Positions 28,913-38,248 are shown, counted from the stretch's first letter. The stretch: DNA of 60,248 bases from Psychrobacter sp. 1044 (GCF_904846525.1 NZ_CAJHAZ010000017.1:1-60248); one strand, 5' to 3'. The notes: generated from the letters alone by a model not told the origin. A program made the numbers and translations.

Positions 28913-30001
28913 ATGGATACAGTACAGGTAGACTTTGCCGAGATAAATAAAGACTGGGATAAAAACATCGCTGATTATCACTTTGATATTTATCACTTAT
29001 CTGGTTGGATTGCTGCGTCAGCTATTGTCGATAAAGGCACTCCTCAAGGAGTGATTGCCACTTATAACAATAAAAAAATCTTTTTACCTCTTATTATAAG
29101 AGAACTCGACTCAGAGCATTGGGATGCGACTTCTACTTATGGTTACGGCGGTCCTGTCATGGATAAGTCTCTCACTGATGCCGAATTAGACATAATATTG
29201 GCAGAAGTAAGGGGCTTTCTCTTAGCAAAAGGCTGTGTGTCTTTATTCATGCGACTGCATCCAATCATCAATAAAGAGTGGCTACCAACGGTCGGCAAAG
29301 CACTCACTCATGGATTGACATTGATGTCTGACTTGAATAAATCTGAAGAGGAGCACTGGAGCGAGACTCAAAATCGTCATCGTAGAGGCATTAAAAAAGC
29401 CTTAAAAATGGATGTCGTGACAAAAATTGAGCGTTTAACCAGAGAGAATGCAGTGATGTTTTCCAATATTTACAAAGAAACGATGGCGCAGGTGAAGGCA
29501 GATCAGTACTACTTCTTTGATGATGATTACTTTTTTAATTTGCTCGAAAATCTGCAAGACAGAATACTACTGATAACTGCCTATCAGGATAATAAAGCCA
29601 TTGGTTCCTCTATCTACACAATCTGCAAAGAATCGGGCATTATGCAATTTCATCTCGGAGGCACGCTCAACGCCTATACCCCTCTACAACCTTCCAAACT
29701 CATTACCCATGTGGCTCGTGATTGGGGCCGAACCAATCATTATAAATTACTGCATCTTGGCGGCGGCGTAGGCTCTAATCTAGATTCTTTATACGAGTAT
29801 AAAAAAGGGTTTAGCTCACAAGAGTTATTATTCAAAACTTATAGACTCGTCGTTAATCCAGCAAAATACGAAGCATTAGTCGCTGATAGCTGGTTCACCG
29901 AAAATGATTTACGCTCCGACTTTTTCCCTTTATATAGAAAAGAGCCTACTAAAGAAACTATCTTGGAGACTGAACAAGCTGAAGCTTTGGCAGATATTTG
30001 A
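28913..30001 (+). CDS. FemAB/GNAT-family acyl- or aminoacyltransferase-like protein
   Basis: A 362-residue protein resembling the FemAB/GNAT fold proteins: TYGYGGPVMD early on is a hallmark of this group, followed by HRRGIKKALKMD and ITAYQDNKAIGSSIYTICKE, GIMQFHLGGTL, and a C-terminal LHLGGGVGSNLDSLYEYKKGF. Family members add amino acids to peptidoglycan precursors, or acylate other substrates; which applies here is unknown. There is no signal peptide. The gene is transcribed alone, and near-identical terminators flank it on both sides. GAGGGAG lies upstream of the start. Confidence 0.8.
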   Translation: MDTVQVDFAEINKDWDKNIADYHFDIYHLSGWIAASAIVDKGTPQGVIATYNNKKIFLPLIIRELDSEHWDATSTYGYGGPVMDKSLTDAELDIILAEVRGFLLAKGCVSLFMRLHPIINKEWLPTVGKALTHGLTLMSDLNKSEEEHWSETQNRHRRGIKKALKMDVVTKIERLTRENAVMFSNIYKETMAQVKADQYYFFDDDYFFNLLENLQDRILLITAYQDNKAIGSSIYTICKESGIMQFHLGGTLNAYTPLQPSKLITHVARDWGRTNHYKLLHLGGGVGSNLDSLYEYKKGFSSQELLFKTYRLVVNPAKYEALVADSWFTENDLRSDFFPLYRKEPTKETILETEQAEALADI

Positions 30002-30037
30002 TAGCGTTATTTTACAATTCTAATCATTCAAGCCAAT

Positions 30038-30069
30038 AAAAAAGCAGCCATTACGATGGCTGCTTTTTT
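30038..30069 (+). terminator. Terminator after the FemAB-like gene
   Basis: AAAAAAGCAGCCAT (30038-30051), loop TTACG region, ATGGCTGCTTTTTT (30056-30069). The arms match those of the terminator at 28733-28764 exactly; only the loop differs. Confidence 0.92.
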
Positions 30070-30110
30070 GATGCTAATTGTCTTTCATTTCGGTAGACAA
30101 TGGGCTTACT

Positions 30111-30545
30111 TTACTTGGTTTTGACGATATGCCAAACGCCCAGTTTATTGTCACCATCTTTATCGCCCACCTTTGTATCATTGGCGTAGAAATATAACGG
30201 CTTACCATTTACCGCCCATTGATACTTGCCATCTTCGCGTTGAAATGCTGCAAACTGCCCTGACGCTTTGGCATTACTCGGTGCCATAAATGCTGGCCAA
30301 GCAATTAGACAGGCACTCCCACACTCTGATTTATTCATCCCATCTTTGTCAAAGGTATATAAGGTCATGTGATTGCTTGCATCGACTAACATGCCGTTTT
30401 TACTCGCGACTGGCGCGGTATTTTTATTGGTGGCTTGTACATCATGCATGCCAGAATCATCATTGCCGAATACATTGTTTAACGTAGTACAACCAGTAAG
30501 CGTTAAAACACCGGTGAGAGCCGATAATATAAGCATACGTTTCAT
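30111..30545 (-). CDS. COG4315-type lipoprotein
   Basis: A 144-residue predicted lipoprotein. Translation is taken from the ATG at 30545, with AAGGAAG upstream; the open frame extends further upstream but lacks these signals. The N-terminus MKRMLILSALTGVLTLTGC ends in a good lipobox (LTGC). Two repeats of the family of unknown function typical of COG4315 follow: MTLYTFDKDGMNKSECGSAC with WPAF, and KYQWAVNGKPLYFYANDTK with a closing GVWHIVK. Function is not established. It converges with the FemAB-like gene. Confidence 0.88.
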   Translation of the reverse strand: MKRMLILSALTGVLTLTGCTTLNNVFGNDDSGMHDVQATNKNTAPVASKNGMLVDASNHMTLYTFDKDGMNKSECGSACLIAWPAFMAPSNAKASGQFAAFQREDGKYQWAVNGKPLYFYANDTKVGDKDGDNKLGVWHIVKTK

Positions 30546-31071
30546 AATAACTTCCTTGTCATTTTGATTGTGATTGTGATTGTCATCATAAATTTCTATT
30601 TGGGTTTTTCTCATCGTCAGACGATTTAAACGGCAAAAAAACCTATCGCTGACTTCAAGCAGTTTTAATATAGCATATGCAACCGCGCAGTCGTTTCTAT
30701 CCATATATAAATTTACAAAAGCTTATGTATTTTCAAATTGGGTAAACTGGCATAGCCATTGCTATCAAGCGCCATAGCCATTCATTGACAAAACTCACCT
30801 ATCTACTTACGTATTTGCCATCATATTGGTTGTCATTTTTCGTAGAATACCCTATACACATTAAGAATTACTACACAATGACAAATATGACCCTTGCGGC
30901 TTCATATGCATATTGAACTTGACGTCCTTTGCACGCATATCAATAGTTATAAACAGCTTGGAACAATATCCATTAGGACAAATTTTTTAAAATAAGATTT
31001 TAGAATAGAACATTTAACAAATACACCGAGCATGACCTGCTGTAACTGCTATTAAGGATATAACAACGACA
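30546..31071. other. Intergenic region between the lipoprotein and FAD oxidoreductase genes
   Basis: A 526-bp divergent intergenic region with no credible gene. Three tandem copies of the hexamer GATTGT (30566-30583) lie 20 bp before the lipoprotein ribosome binding site. A TTGACA at about 30787 has no good -10 partner. AAGGAT at about 31054 is the oxidoreductase's distant ribosome binding site. Confidence 0.45.
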
Positions 31072-32688
31072 ATGACTCACTCTTTCATTAAAAACCCAGT
31101 GAAAAACCAAGCGCACTCTGCCAAACGTGTCGGTATTCTTGGTGGTGGTACGGCAGGAGCAACCATTGCTATTCGCCTTGCGGCATTGGGGCTTGAAACT
31201 TATGTATTTGAAAAAAACAAATCGCTGATTGATGGTCCACCGATGTGTCACTTGCATGCTGGCGGCAATCTATACCGCGAGATTCCTGATGAAGATTGTG
31301 TGGCTCTCCTCAAACAATGTATCGATATATTGCGCCTTTATCCTTATACCATCGATGTTCGCCCAACAGTATTTGCCGTGCCAACTCGCGATGAAGGCTT
31401 GCCAGAAGACTTGCTACCACGTCTTGATATCTTAACTGATGCGTATCGTAAGCTTATCGCCGAAGATGCTAATAACAAAGTGTTGGGCGAACCTGAGAAC
31501 TATTATCAGCTTTATAGTCATGAGCAACTCATTGCGCTGTCAGAACGTGAACAAGTCACTGTGCCGCGCTCGGTTGATGAATGGATGATACCAGTCGCTA
31601 AGTATTTGGACTTAAATAAAGTCAAGTTTCCGCTGATTGTCGTGCAAGAGTACGGCTGGAATATTTTTCGCTTGGCGGCCTCTGCGCAATTGGCATTAGC
31701 AGATTATGAGCATGCACACGTCTTTACCGATACACAGGTTAAGCAAGTCATGCCTGTTGATTGTGAAAATTGCTCAAACGCTGACCATCATGTCACTAAA
31801 TGGCGTATTGATTATCAACAAGCTGCCAGCTCTGAAACTAAGCTTACAACCGAATCTGAGACCAAAAATACAACCGAATCTATCGAAGTGGATTACTTAA
31901 TCAACGCTTGCGGTTTTCGTACTGGCGTCATCGATGATATGGTCGGGGTCAAAGTCACGCGTATGGTCGAGTTTAAATCGTCTTATATTACCCACTGGGA
32001 TGATACTGGCGGACAGATACCGGAGATTATCGTTTATGGCAGTCGCGGCACACCAGAAGGCATGGCTCAACTCACGCCTTATCCCGGTGGTTATTTTCAA
32101 ATACATGGCATGAGCAAATTTATCACGCTATTCGATGATGGCTTGGTCGCCTCTAGCAAAGACAGCGCCCAACCTAAGCTGCCGCCGCAGTATGTGCACT
32201 ATATCGAAGATGGCTGGGATAAAGCACCGTTACAAGCGCGTAGTCAGCAAGCGATTGATTATGTGGCGGAGTTTGTACCGACCTTCCATAGCGCACGTAC
32301 GGTCGGTAACGCGCTATATGGTGGGCAGCAAATTCCCGGTGAGGACGATACGCTGCGAGTGGCTGATGTAAGCTTGTACTCTAATATTCGCTATGCTCGA
32401 GCTGAAAACGTCAAAGCATCCTCGACTTTGATTGCTGCCGATCAAATCGTTGATGAATTGACTGAACTTGGCTTAATCGATCATGACACGCCAGCCAACC
32501 GCAATCGTTATGCTCATAATTGGGCGTATTTGACAAAACACGATAGCAGGGCGATTGATGAAGTCGCGCGTACACTGGCTGAGCAACGAGGCTTTCCATT
32601 AGCAATGGCTGATGTGAATCACGGTATTGGCGAGACAACTTTAAAGGGTTTCAACACCGCTAATGATGCAGGTGCTACTGAGATCTAA
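31072..32688 (+). CDS. FAD-dependent oxidoreductase of unknown substrate
   Basis: A 538-residue flavoprotein with an N-terminal Rossmann FAD-binding motif, VGILGGGTAGATIAIRLAALG, followed by the acidic end of strand two (VFEK). Its distinctive segment is GPPMCHLHAGGNLYREIPDED soon after (given here in part: PPMCHLHAGGNLY), and a second FAD-contacting stretch DYLINACGFRTG. It resembles the DAO/MQO-type flavoproteins in layout, but I cannot name the substrate. A short acidic repeat, ETKLTTES then ETKNTTES, is inserted near residue 255-270. The gene is single and ends at a strong terminator. The ribosome binding site is 13 nt from the ATG, further than usual. Confidence 0.72.
   Translation: MTHSFIKNPVKNQAHSAKRVGILGGGTAGATIAIRLAALGLETYVFEKNKSLIDGPPMCHLHAGGNLYREIPDEDCVALLKQCIDILRLYPYTIDVRPTVFAVPTRDEGLPEDLLPRLDILTDAYRKLIAEDANNKVLGEPENYYQLYSHEQLIALSEREQVTVPRSVDEWMIPVAKYLDLNKVKFPLIVVQEYGWNIFRLAASAQLALADYEHAHVFTDTQVKQVMPVDCENCSNADHHVTKWRIDYQQAASSETKLTTESETKNTTESIEVDYLINACGFRTGVIDDMVGVKVTRMVEFKSSYITHWDDTGGQIPEIIVYGSRGTPEGMAQLTPYPGGYFQIHGMSKFITLFDDGLVASSKDSAQPKLPPQYVHYIEDGWDKAPLQARSQQAIDYVAEFVPTFHSARTVGNALYGGQQIPGEDDTLRVADVSLYSNIRYARAENVKASSTLIAADQIVDELTELGLIDHDTPANRNRYAHNWAYLTKHDSRAIDEVARTLAEQRGFPLAMADVNHGIGETTLKGFNTANDAGATEI
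31834..31881 (+). repeat. Tandem 24-bp repeat inside the FAD oxidoreductase gene
   Basis: Two adjacent 24-bp units (31834-31857 and 31858-31881) share ACAACCGAATCT at their ends and encode ETKLTTES and ETKNTTES. The repeat is in frame, so it enlarges a surface loop without breaking the gene. Confidence 0.8.
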
Positions 32689-32711
32689 AAAGCGTTCTAT
32701 TAAAAATTGAA

Positions 32712-32756
32712 AAAAAAGGAGAGAACGGCTAACAATCAGCCATTCTCTCCTTTTTT
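32712..32756. terminator. Terminator between the FAD oxidoreductase and LOG genes
   Basis: AAAAAAGGAGAGAA (32712-32725) with TTCTCTCCTTTTTT (32743-32756), with a GGCT/AGCC inner stem. Convergent genes on both sides share it. Confidence 0.92.
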
Positions 32757-32823
32757 ATAGATGAAACATTTATATATAAAAGCATTTACAGATGAAAACA
32801 TTTATAAATAAGAATACGTACTC

Positions 32824-33501
32824 TTAATTACCAGCCATTTTTTCAGTATCGACTGCATCGTCTATTTTTACGACTGTTTTTAATAGCTCAATAGCTTCAT
32901 TAATCGTGTTACATACCACCAAACGCTCCAGATCTTCTTGTTTCATAAACCCTTGGTCAGCCGTATATTTTAAGTGCTCGATCATACGATCATAGAAACC
33001 ATTGATATTCAAAATAATCATCGGTTTTTCATGTTGATAGAGCTGACGCCACGTGGCGATTTCCATAATTTCCTCTAAAGTACCAAGCCCGCCCGGCAAG
33101 GTAATAAAAGCATCTGCATACTCCGCCATCACGGTTTTGCGAGTGTGCATGGTATCTGTCAAATGCAGGCGAGTCAGCTGCTCATGAGCAATCTCATGTT
33201 TGAGCATAAAGGTTGGAATCACACCGACCGCTTGCGCGCCGCCTTGAATCACTTCATCTGCAACGGCACCCATCAGCCCGATGCTCGCGCCGCCGTAGAC
33301 CAAACCCATGCCATTGTCAGCAAGCGCACTACCCAACTCGCGGGCTGCCTGCTCGTAGACTTCATTATTGCCCAAACGCGAACCACAATAAACCGCTACC
33401 AACGGCATCGTTAACGTTGATTTATCCACTGCTTTTTCAATATTGGTAATGTCTTGACTGGTAATGACTTCATAAGTGTCATTGTTAATTTTCATTTGCA
33501 T
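32824..33501 (-). CDS. LOG-family Rossmann protein (TIGR00730)
   Basis: A 225-residue protein of the LOG family, whose characterised members are nucleoside 5'-monophosphate phosphoribohydrolases (cytokinin activation in plants, pyrimidine/purine nucleotide hydrolysis in bacteria). Diagnostic: AVYCGSRLG near residue 40, GLVYGGASIGLMGAVAD, and LPGGLGTLEEIMEI, the PGGxGTxxE motif. An N-terminal extension of about 35 residues precedes the domain. AAGGAAG 4 nt before the ATG at 33501 fixes the start. It has no obvious operon partner. Confidence 0.9.
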   Translation of the reverse strand: MQMKINNDTYEVITSQDITNIEKAVDKSTLTMPLVAVYCGSRLGNNEVYEQAARELGSALADNGMGLVYGGASIGLMGAVADEVIQGGAQAVGVIPTFMLKHEIAHEQLTRLHLTDTMHTRKTVMAEYADAFITLPGGLGTLEEIMEIATWRQLYQHEKPMIILNINGFYDRMIEHLKYTADQGFMKQEDLERLVVCNTINEAIELLKTVVKIDDAVDTEKMAGN

Positions 33502-33787
33502 ATAGCTTCCTTAATTTTTATATCGATTGTTTTTGTTAAATACTCGTTAAAACCCTGATGGATAGTATCACCCCAGATAAATAGCATAGAACTTGAAAGT
33601 CATAATTGAACGCCTTGCTTGCCAGCATTTATCTTAACATAAGCGATGCTATCAGGTGGCTATCAGCTAATTTAAGCGGTTTATCACTACGTAATGACTA
33701 CATTTTAAGAGCAAATTATTGATAAATAATTGCAAATAAATAACCACTCCACACCGCATACAACCCTAACAATATGAAGGTTAAAGC

Positions 33788-34675
33788 ATGGAAAATAAAC
33801 AGTGTCAGACGGATATTTACTCACTGAGCATCATGACTGAGCGCAATCAAGCATTGGCAGCGACTGTCTATCGTCCTAAAAATGAGGTAAAAAAAGCGAT
33901 TATGATCGCGCCAGCAACGGGTATCAAACGCCAGTTTTATCACAATTTTGCCACTCACTTAGCAGAAAATGGCTTTGGTGTACTAACCTTTGACAATGAA
34001 GGCGTCGGTGAATCGCTGTCGTCTGCATTGGCTAAATGCGATGCATCGCTGATTAGCTGGGGTCACCATGATATGCCAGCCGTCCTTGATGCATTGCAAG
34101 ACGAATTTGCCGACGCCACTTATCATTTAATTGGTCATAGTGCAGGCGGTCAGCTGATTGGTTTGATGCCAAATTATAGTGCGCTCGCTTCAGTGTTCAA
34201 TGTCGCCTGCTCATCAGGTCGTATTAAAAATATGACCATGCCCTATAAACTCAAAGCGATGGGTTTTATGGATGCCTTTATTCCACTCGCTAACTTGACG
34301 TTAGGGTACACGCCGTCAGATAAAATTGGTATGGGCGAACCGCTACCACGGGGCGTGTCTCGGCAGTGGCGCGAATGGTGTAATGGCGCAGGCTATATCA
34401 AAACAGCCTTTGGCAAAAGTATACAAACGCACTTTTACAATGACATTACTATGCCATCATTATGGCTGGGGTTTAGTGATGATGATATTGCCAATAGCAA
34501 AAATATGGATGATATGATTCGTGTTTTTACTAAAATGCCAGTCGAAAAGCAGTTTTTAGATCCCAAAGACTTTGGTCTAAACAGCATCGGTCATATGCGC
34601 TATTTTAGTAGCAGAACCAACGCTAAAGCACCGCAGCTGTGGCAAATGGCGATTGATTGGCTAAAGAATCAATAG
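33788..34675 (+). CDS. Alpha/beta hydrolase (serine-aminopeptidase/lysophospholipase-like)
   Basis: A 295-residue cytosolic alpha/beta hydrolase. It shows MIAPATGIKRQFY as the oxyanion region, LTFDNEGVGES, and the nucleophile elbow LIGHSAGGQLIG. The likely acid is in the segment SDDDIANSK and the His in SIGHMRYFS. The cap region contains AMGFMDAFIPLANLTLG. It resembles COG4757-type predicted hydrolases. Substrate unknown. AAGG supports the start. It converges with the ExoX-like gene 10 bp away with no clear terminator between. Confidence 0.82.
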   Translation: MENKQCQTDIYSLSIMTERNQALAATVYRPKNEVKKAIMIAPATGIKRQFYHNFATHLAENGFGVLTFDNEGVGESLSSALAKCDASLISWGHHDMPAVLDALQDEFADATYHLIGHSAGGQLIGLMPNYSALASVFNVACSSGRIKNMTMPYKLKAMGFMDAFIPLANLTLGYTPSDKIGMGEPLPRGVSRQWREWCNGAGYIKTAFGKSIQTHFYNDITMPSLWLGFSDDDIANSKNMDDMIRVFTKMPVEKQFLDPKDFGLNSIGHMRYFSSRTNAKAPQLWQMAIDWLKNQ

Positions 34676-34685
34676 ACTTCAGAGC

Positions 34686-35396
34686 CTATTTAACTACGGA
34701 TTCGTCTATTGATTCTTTCATGTTTGCTGCCTGTTCTACTTTGACACGCTTGGTTAAGGCAGAATAAAGCGACGGCTGCATATTATGTATATTACCTAGC
34801 ATCCATTTTACGTAGCTGATGGGCACGTCTTTAATCAGCGTGCCTTTATGTTTGCCAAAGGGCATTTTGCTCACTGGATTGGCTTTATTGGCGATAGCAT
34901 GGACAACAGCAAAATCCGTCGGTGCAATGGCTAAGCGCTCACAACACGCCTGATAAAGCAGATAACACATACGCGCATCACCCAGCGCATCATGAGCGGC
35001 AATCGTCATCCTGCTTGCTTCCTCTTTACCTAATAATTGCTCGATACATTTGGACTGACCATAAACACTCCACTCTGGAAAAGCCACACGCGCCAGCCGA
35101 ACCGTACATATCAACTTAGTAGACGGACTGCCAATAACCCGCCAATCAAAGCGCACATTATGACCAATCAAATACTGTGGCAACTCAAACGCCTCTAAAT
35201 CAAAGCGCTCAAGACCAGCGACATCCTCATCGGTGATACCATGAATTCTAATGACAACTGGCGATATCGAGCGACCACTATTAAAATACTTCATCCACTC
35301 AAAACCCGTCACTACATTAATAGTCGCCACTTGAATCGGACGCGGATCACGACCTTGATCGGTTTCGGTATCGATAATCAGCGCAGTGTCAGTCAT
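34686..35396 (-). CDS. ExoX-like 3'-5' exonuclease (DnaQ-type)
   Basis: A 236-residue DEDDh exonuclease. It begins with LIIDTETDQG (Asp, Glu of Exo I), has IHGITDEDVAG and YLIGHNVRFDWR (Exo II region), and HDALGDARMCYLL (Exo III His and Asp). The C-terminal part has MPFGKHKGTLIKDVP, the short domain also found in exodeoxyribonuclease X. In E. coli ExoX acts in mismatch repair and DNA repair; that role here is inferred. It converges with the upstream hydrolase gene and is divergent from the M23 gene. Confidence 0.85.
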   Translation of the reverse strand: MTDTALIIDTETDQGRDPRPIQVATINVVTGFEWMKYFNSGRSISPVVIRIHGITDEDVAGLERFDLEAFELPQYLIGHNVRFDWRVIGSPSTKLICTVRLARVAFPEWSVYGQSKCIEQLLGKEEASRMTIAAHDALGDARMCYLLYQACCERLAIAPTDFAVVHAIANKANPVSKMPFGKHKGTLIKDVPISYVKWMLGNIHNMQPSLYSALTKRVKVEQAANMKESIDESVVK

Positions 35397-35604
35397 AAAG
35401 ATTCAGCCATAGATAACAATAATAGATAACAACAATAGATAGCAACATTGGTATTTTATGTAACGTTTTAAAAATACGTAAACTTTAAAAGAAACGTTAT
35501 ATTTATGGGGATAAAAACTAGAGATAACAATGGCATACAAAGAATAGACGACTTCACTTATATAATAATAAGGAAAACTAATTTAAAAAACTAAAGAGAG
35601 ATCG

Positions 35605-36207
35605 ATGCTAGCAGATAGCAGTAACCCGCAATCAAAGCCAAAGAAAAGGCTAACTTTTTTAAGCCGTGTACTCAGTGTGCTCATTAAAGCGGCTATATTG
35701 TTGATGCTATTATTTGTATTTGATAGGCTCTTACCCAGTATCAGCCAACAAACTCAGTCATTTGTGATAGCAAAATGGCAACAGCTCAGTTTATTACAGC
35801 AAGAACTACCGACGGAAAATAGCTTACTCAGTCCACTCCCAGAACAACATCTAACAGATACGTGGGGCGCTGCACGCAGTCAAGGTCGCAGTCATGAAGG
35901 TATCGATATCTTTGCCGCACGAGGCACACCAATACGAGCCACGACACAAGGCATCGTCAGCAAAGTTGGTGGAAATACGTTAGGCGGTCGTGTGGTGGTG
36001 GTGGTTGGACCAGGCGGCGCAGGGCATTATTATGCGCATTTAGAAGATTATGCAGATATTAGTCCAAACGACTGGGTTAATGCCGGCGATATCATCGGCT
36101 ACGTCGGCGACAGTGGCAATGCAAAAGGTACGCCGCCACATGTGCATTACGGTATTTATATCAATGGTAGTGCAGTGAACCCTTACCCACTTTTACAAAA
36201 AGATTAG
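35605..36207 (+). CDS. M23-family metallopeptidase, membrane anchored
   Basis: A 200-residue protein. An N-terminal transmembrane segment (about residues 22-40, [20 protein letters not shown]) anchors it, with a periplasmic spacer and then a LytM/M23 domain. The zinc motifs are HEGIDIFA (His and Asp) and HVHYGIY, with YYAHLEDYA between, so the catalytic set looks complete. The family cuts peptidoglycan cross-bridges or activates amidases. GAGAGA is the ribosome binding site. Its stop codon overlaps the phoR stop by 4 bp on the opposite strand. Confidence 0.9.
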   Translation: MLADSSNPQSKPKKRLTFLSRVLSVLIKAAILLMLLFVFDRLLPSISQQTQSFVIAKWQQLSLLQQELPTENSLLSPLPEQHLTDTWGAARSQGRSHEGIDIFAARGTPIRATTQGIVSKVGGNTLGGRVVVVVGPGGAGHYYAHLEDYADISPNDWVNAGDIIGYVGDSGNAKGTPPHVHYGIYINGSAVNPYPLLQKD

Positions 36208-37307
36208 GGTATCGCGGCTGATCTAATGTGGGCAGCTGGAAAAACCATACTGAACGTCGAGCCCACCCCTTCTACTGATTCAATTTGCAAATTAGCCTCA
36301 TGCTGATATAAAACGTGTTTAACGATTGCCAAACCCAGCCCTGTGCCGCCAGTCGCCCGACTACGACCTTTATCAATACGATAAAAACGCTCCGTCAACC
36401 GTGCGATATGCTCAGGTGCAATACCAATACCGTTGTCTTCGACGGCAAATCGGCAACCTTCTGACGTCTTTGTCCAGCTAATGGCGATATTACCGCCCTT
36501 GGGCGTGTATTTGATGGCATTAATCACCAGATTAGAAAGCGCACTATTTAGATACATCTCTGAGCCATACAGTCCGTCATAAGTGTCTATCTGCAAGTGA
36601 ATGGTATGCCCATACTCTTGATTGTACGCTTGCGCATCATCATAAACATGGGTCAGTAGCTTGGTCATATCAATATAACTGAGCTCATGGGTTTCTTCGA
36701 TTTCGATGCGAGATAACAGCAATAAGTCATTCACAATTCTATTCATACGCGCAGTCTGTTGGCTCATCAGCTCAAACCCGCGTTTCCAATGCGGCGGCAT
36801 ATCTGGCTGATCCGAAAAATTTTCTAGATAACCCATCATGACGGTCAACGGTGTGCGTAACTCATGCGAGACATTCGCCACAAAATCGCGGCGCATCTCC
36901 TCTAAATGATGCAAGCGCGTCACATCATAAATAATGAGCAGCTTCTCATCGCCAAAAGGCGTGAGCTCACACTTTAAATAACGCTTGGGCGCGCGCCACG
37001 AGACAATGTGTACACCATCCTGAGCACCATCGTTAGGGTTAGTCGTCGCCTGATAATACTGACGAAATTCAGGCGCACTGATAAAGTCAAAGATGCACTT
37101 ACCTTTATCTGACAACTGTAACAACATTAAATCTTCGGCAGCCTGATTCCACCATTCAAGCCCATCATCGTCATTGAGCAAAACCACCGCATCACGCAAT
37201 GCGCGTAGTGCGCTTCTAATTTTTTTGAGTTGATCCGTTGTATTCTGCTGAGTTGCTAGCAGTGACTTATTTTGTTGGTCGCCTTGAGCCGATATTAGGG
37301 TGTTCAT
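36204..37307 (-). CDS. phoR: Phosphate-regulon sensor histidine kinase PhoR, without transmembrane segments
   Basis: A 367-residue kinase: PAS-like domain (about residues 35-130), DHp domain with the phosphorylatable His148 in [13 protein letters not shown], and a CA domain with [11 protein letters not shown] (N box), [12 protein letters not shown] (G1), and [14 protein letters not shown] (G2). It differs from E. coli PhoR (431 aa) in lacking the two N-terminal transmembrane segments; the frame cannot be extended, since an in-frame TGA lies two codons upstream, and the gap to phoB is only 80 bp. PhoB is encoded just upstream on the same strand, so they form one operon. Confidence 0.88.
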   Translation of the reverse strand: MNTLISAQGDQQNKSLLATQQNTTDQLKKIRSALRALRDAVVLLNDDDGLEWWNQAAEDLMLLQLSDKGKCIFDFISAPEFRQYYQATTNPNDGAQDGVHIVSWRAPKRYLKCELTPFGDEKLLIIYDVTRLHHLEEMRRDFVANVSHELRTPLTVMMGYLENFSDQPDMPPHWKRGFELMSQQTARMNRIVNDLLLLSRIEIEETHELSYIDMTKLLTHVYDDAQAYNQEYGHTIHLQIDTYDGLYGSEMYLNSALSNLVINAIKYTPKGGNIAISWTKTSEGCRFAVEDNGIGIAPEHIARLTERFYRIDKGRSRATGGTGLGLAIVKHVLYQHEANLQIESVEGVGSTFSMVFPAAHIRSAAIP

Positions 37308-37387
37308 CCATCATCCTTATCACTATTCGCCGTTTTTCACTGTGCTGCGATTAACATACTGCTTTTATAGCGAATAAAAACCGTCCG

Positions 37388-38092
37388 TTAAATTGGTTCA
37401 ATAAAGCTAGAAAATCGATAGCCTGTCCCGCGTACTGTCTGTATCAACGTATCACATTGATGTGGTCGTAGTAATGTCCGTAAACGTTTGATATGCACAT
37501 CAATGGTTCTATCTTCGATATATACATTACCGCCCCATACTTGGTCTAGCAGCTGCGTCCGCGTATAGGCACGCTCTGGATGACTCATAAAAAATGCCAG
37601 TAATCGATACTCCGTAGGCCCGACATCAACCACTTTACCAGCCGCTGTCACTCGCTGACTTTTGGGATCAAGGCTCAGATTGCCGATTTCGATAGGTTTA
37701 TCGCTACTGAGCGCGTTACTACGCCGCAATACTGCTTTGATTCTGGATATTAACTCACGTGTCGAAAAAGGCTTGGTCATATAATCATCAGCACCAGCAT
37801 CGAGGCCATGCACCTTGCTGTCCTCTTCACTTTTAGCCGTCAACATAATGACTGGTATCTCAGCGAGTAGCTCATCGTTTTTGAGCAATCGGCAAAAATC
37901 AATGCCACTTTTATCGCCGGGCAGCATCCAATCTAGCAAAATCAGCGCAGGTCGGTGATCGACCACTTGTTGGTGCGCCTCAGATACATCCGCTGCCTGC
38001 AGACTATCAAATCCCGCCATCTCTAGCGTCATGACGATCATTTCACGAATCGCAGGTTCATCTTCAACAATCAAAATTTGCTCATTATACAT
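37388..38092 (-). CDS. phoB: Phosphate-regulon response regulator PhoB
   Basis: OmpR-family transcription factor, 234 residues. The receiver domain (1-120) has the acidic pocket VEDEPAIRE, phosphoacceptor Asp54 in LLDWMLPGDKSG, and Lys in DDYMTKPFSTREL. The C-terminal winged helix includes GPTEYRLLAFFMSHPERAYT and RTIDVHIKRLR, as in PhoB, giving binding to PHO boxes. A PHO box lies about 90 bp upstream on the minus strand (38181-38198), indicating autoregulation. phoR follows. Confidence 0.95.
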   Translation of the reverse strand: MYNEQILIVEDEPAIREMIVMTLEMAGFDSLQAADVSEAHQQVVDHRPALILLDWMLPGDKSGIDFCRLLKNDELLAEIPVIMLTAKSEEDSKVHGLDAGADDYMTKPFSTRELISRIKAVLRRSNALSSDKPIEIGNLSLDPKSQRVTAAGKVVDVGPTEYRLLAFFMSHPERAYTRTQLLDQVWGGNVYIEDRTIDVHIKRLRTLLRPHQCDTLIQTVRGTGYRFSSFIEPI

Positions 38093-38180
38093 ACGGCATT
38101 CTCAGTGTTAGAGGACAACATTTAGCTGACAAAAAAGGCGATAAATGCTCGCCTGCTGCTCCCTATTAAACGGGGTAATT

Positions 38181-38198
38181 ATGACAGTTTAATGACAT
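38181..38198 (-). promoter_or_regulatory. PHO box upstream of phoB
   Basis: On the minus strand the site reads ATGTCAT, TAAA, CTGTCAT: two 7-bp half-sites at 11-bp spacing, against the known PhoB consensus CTGTCAT-N4-CTGTCAT, with only the first base off. It is 83 bp before the phoB start, well placed for autoregulation. Confidence 0.85.
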
Positions 38199-38248
38199 TC
38201 AACTTTTAAGCGCTTCATAGGTCTCGTGACGGCTAATGCTGAGTTTAC

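Noticed and set aside
31072..32688. Tryptophan-halogenase assignment for the FAD oxidoreductase
   Set aside because: The FAD motif fits many flavoproteins, and I did not see the W-x-W-x-I-P motif that marks flavin halogenases.
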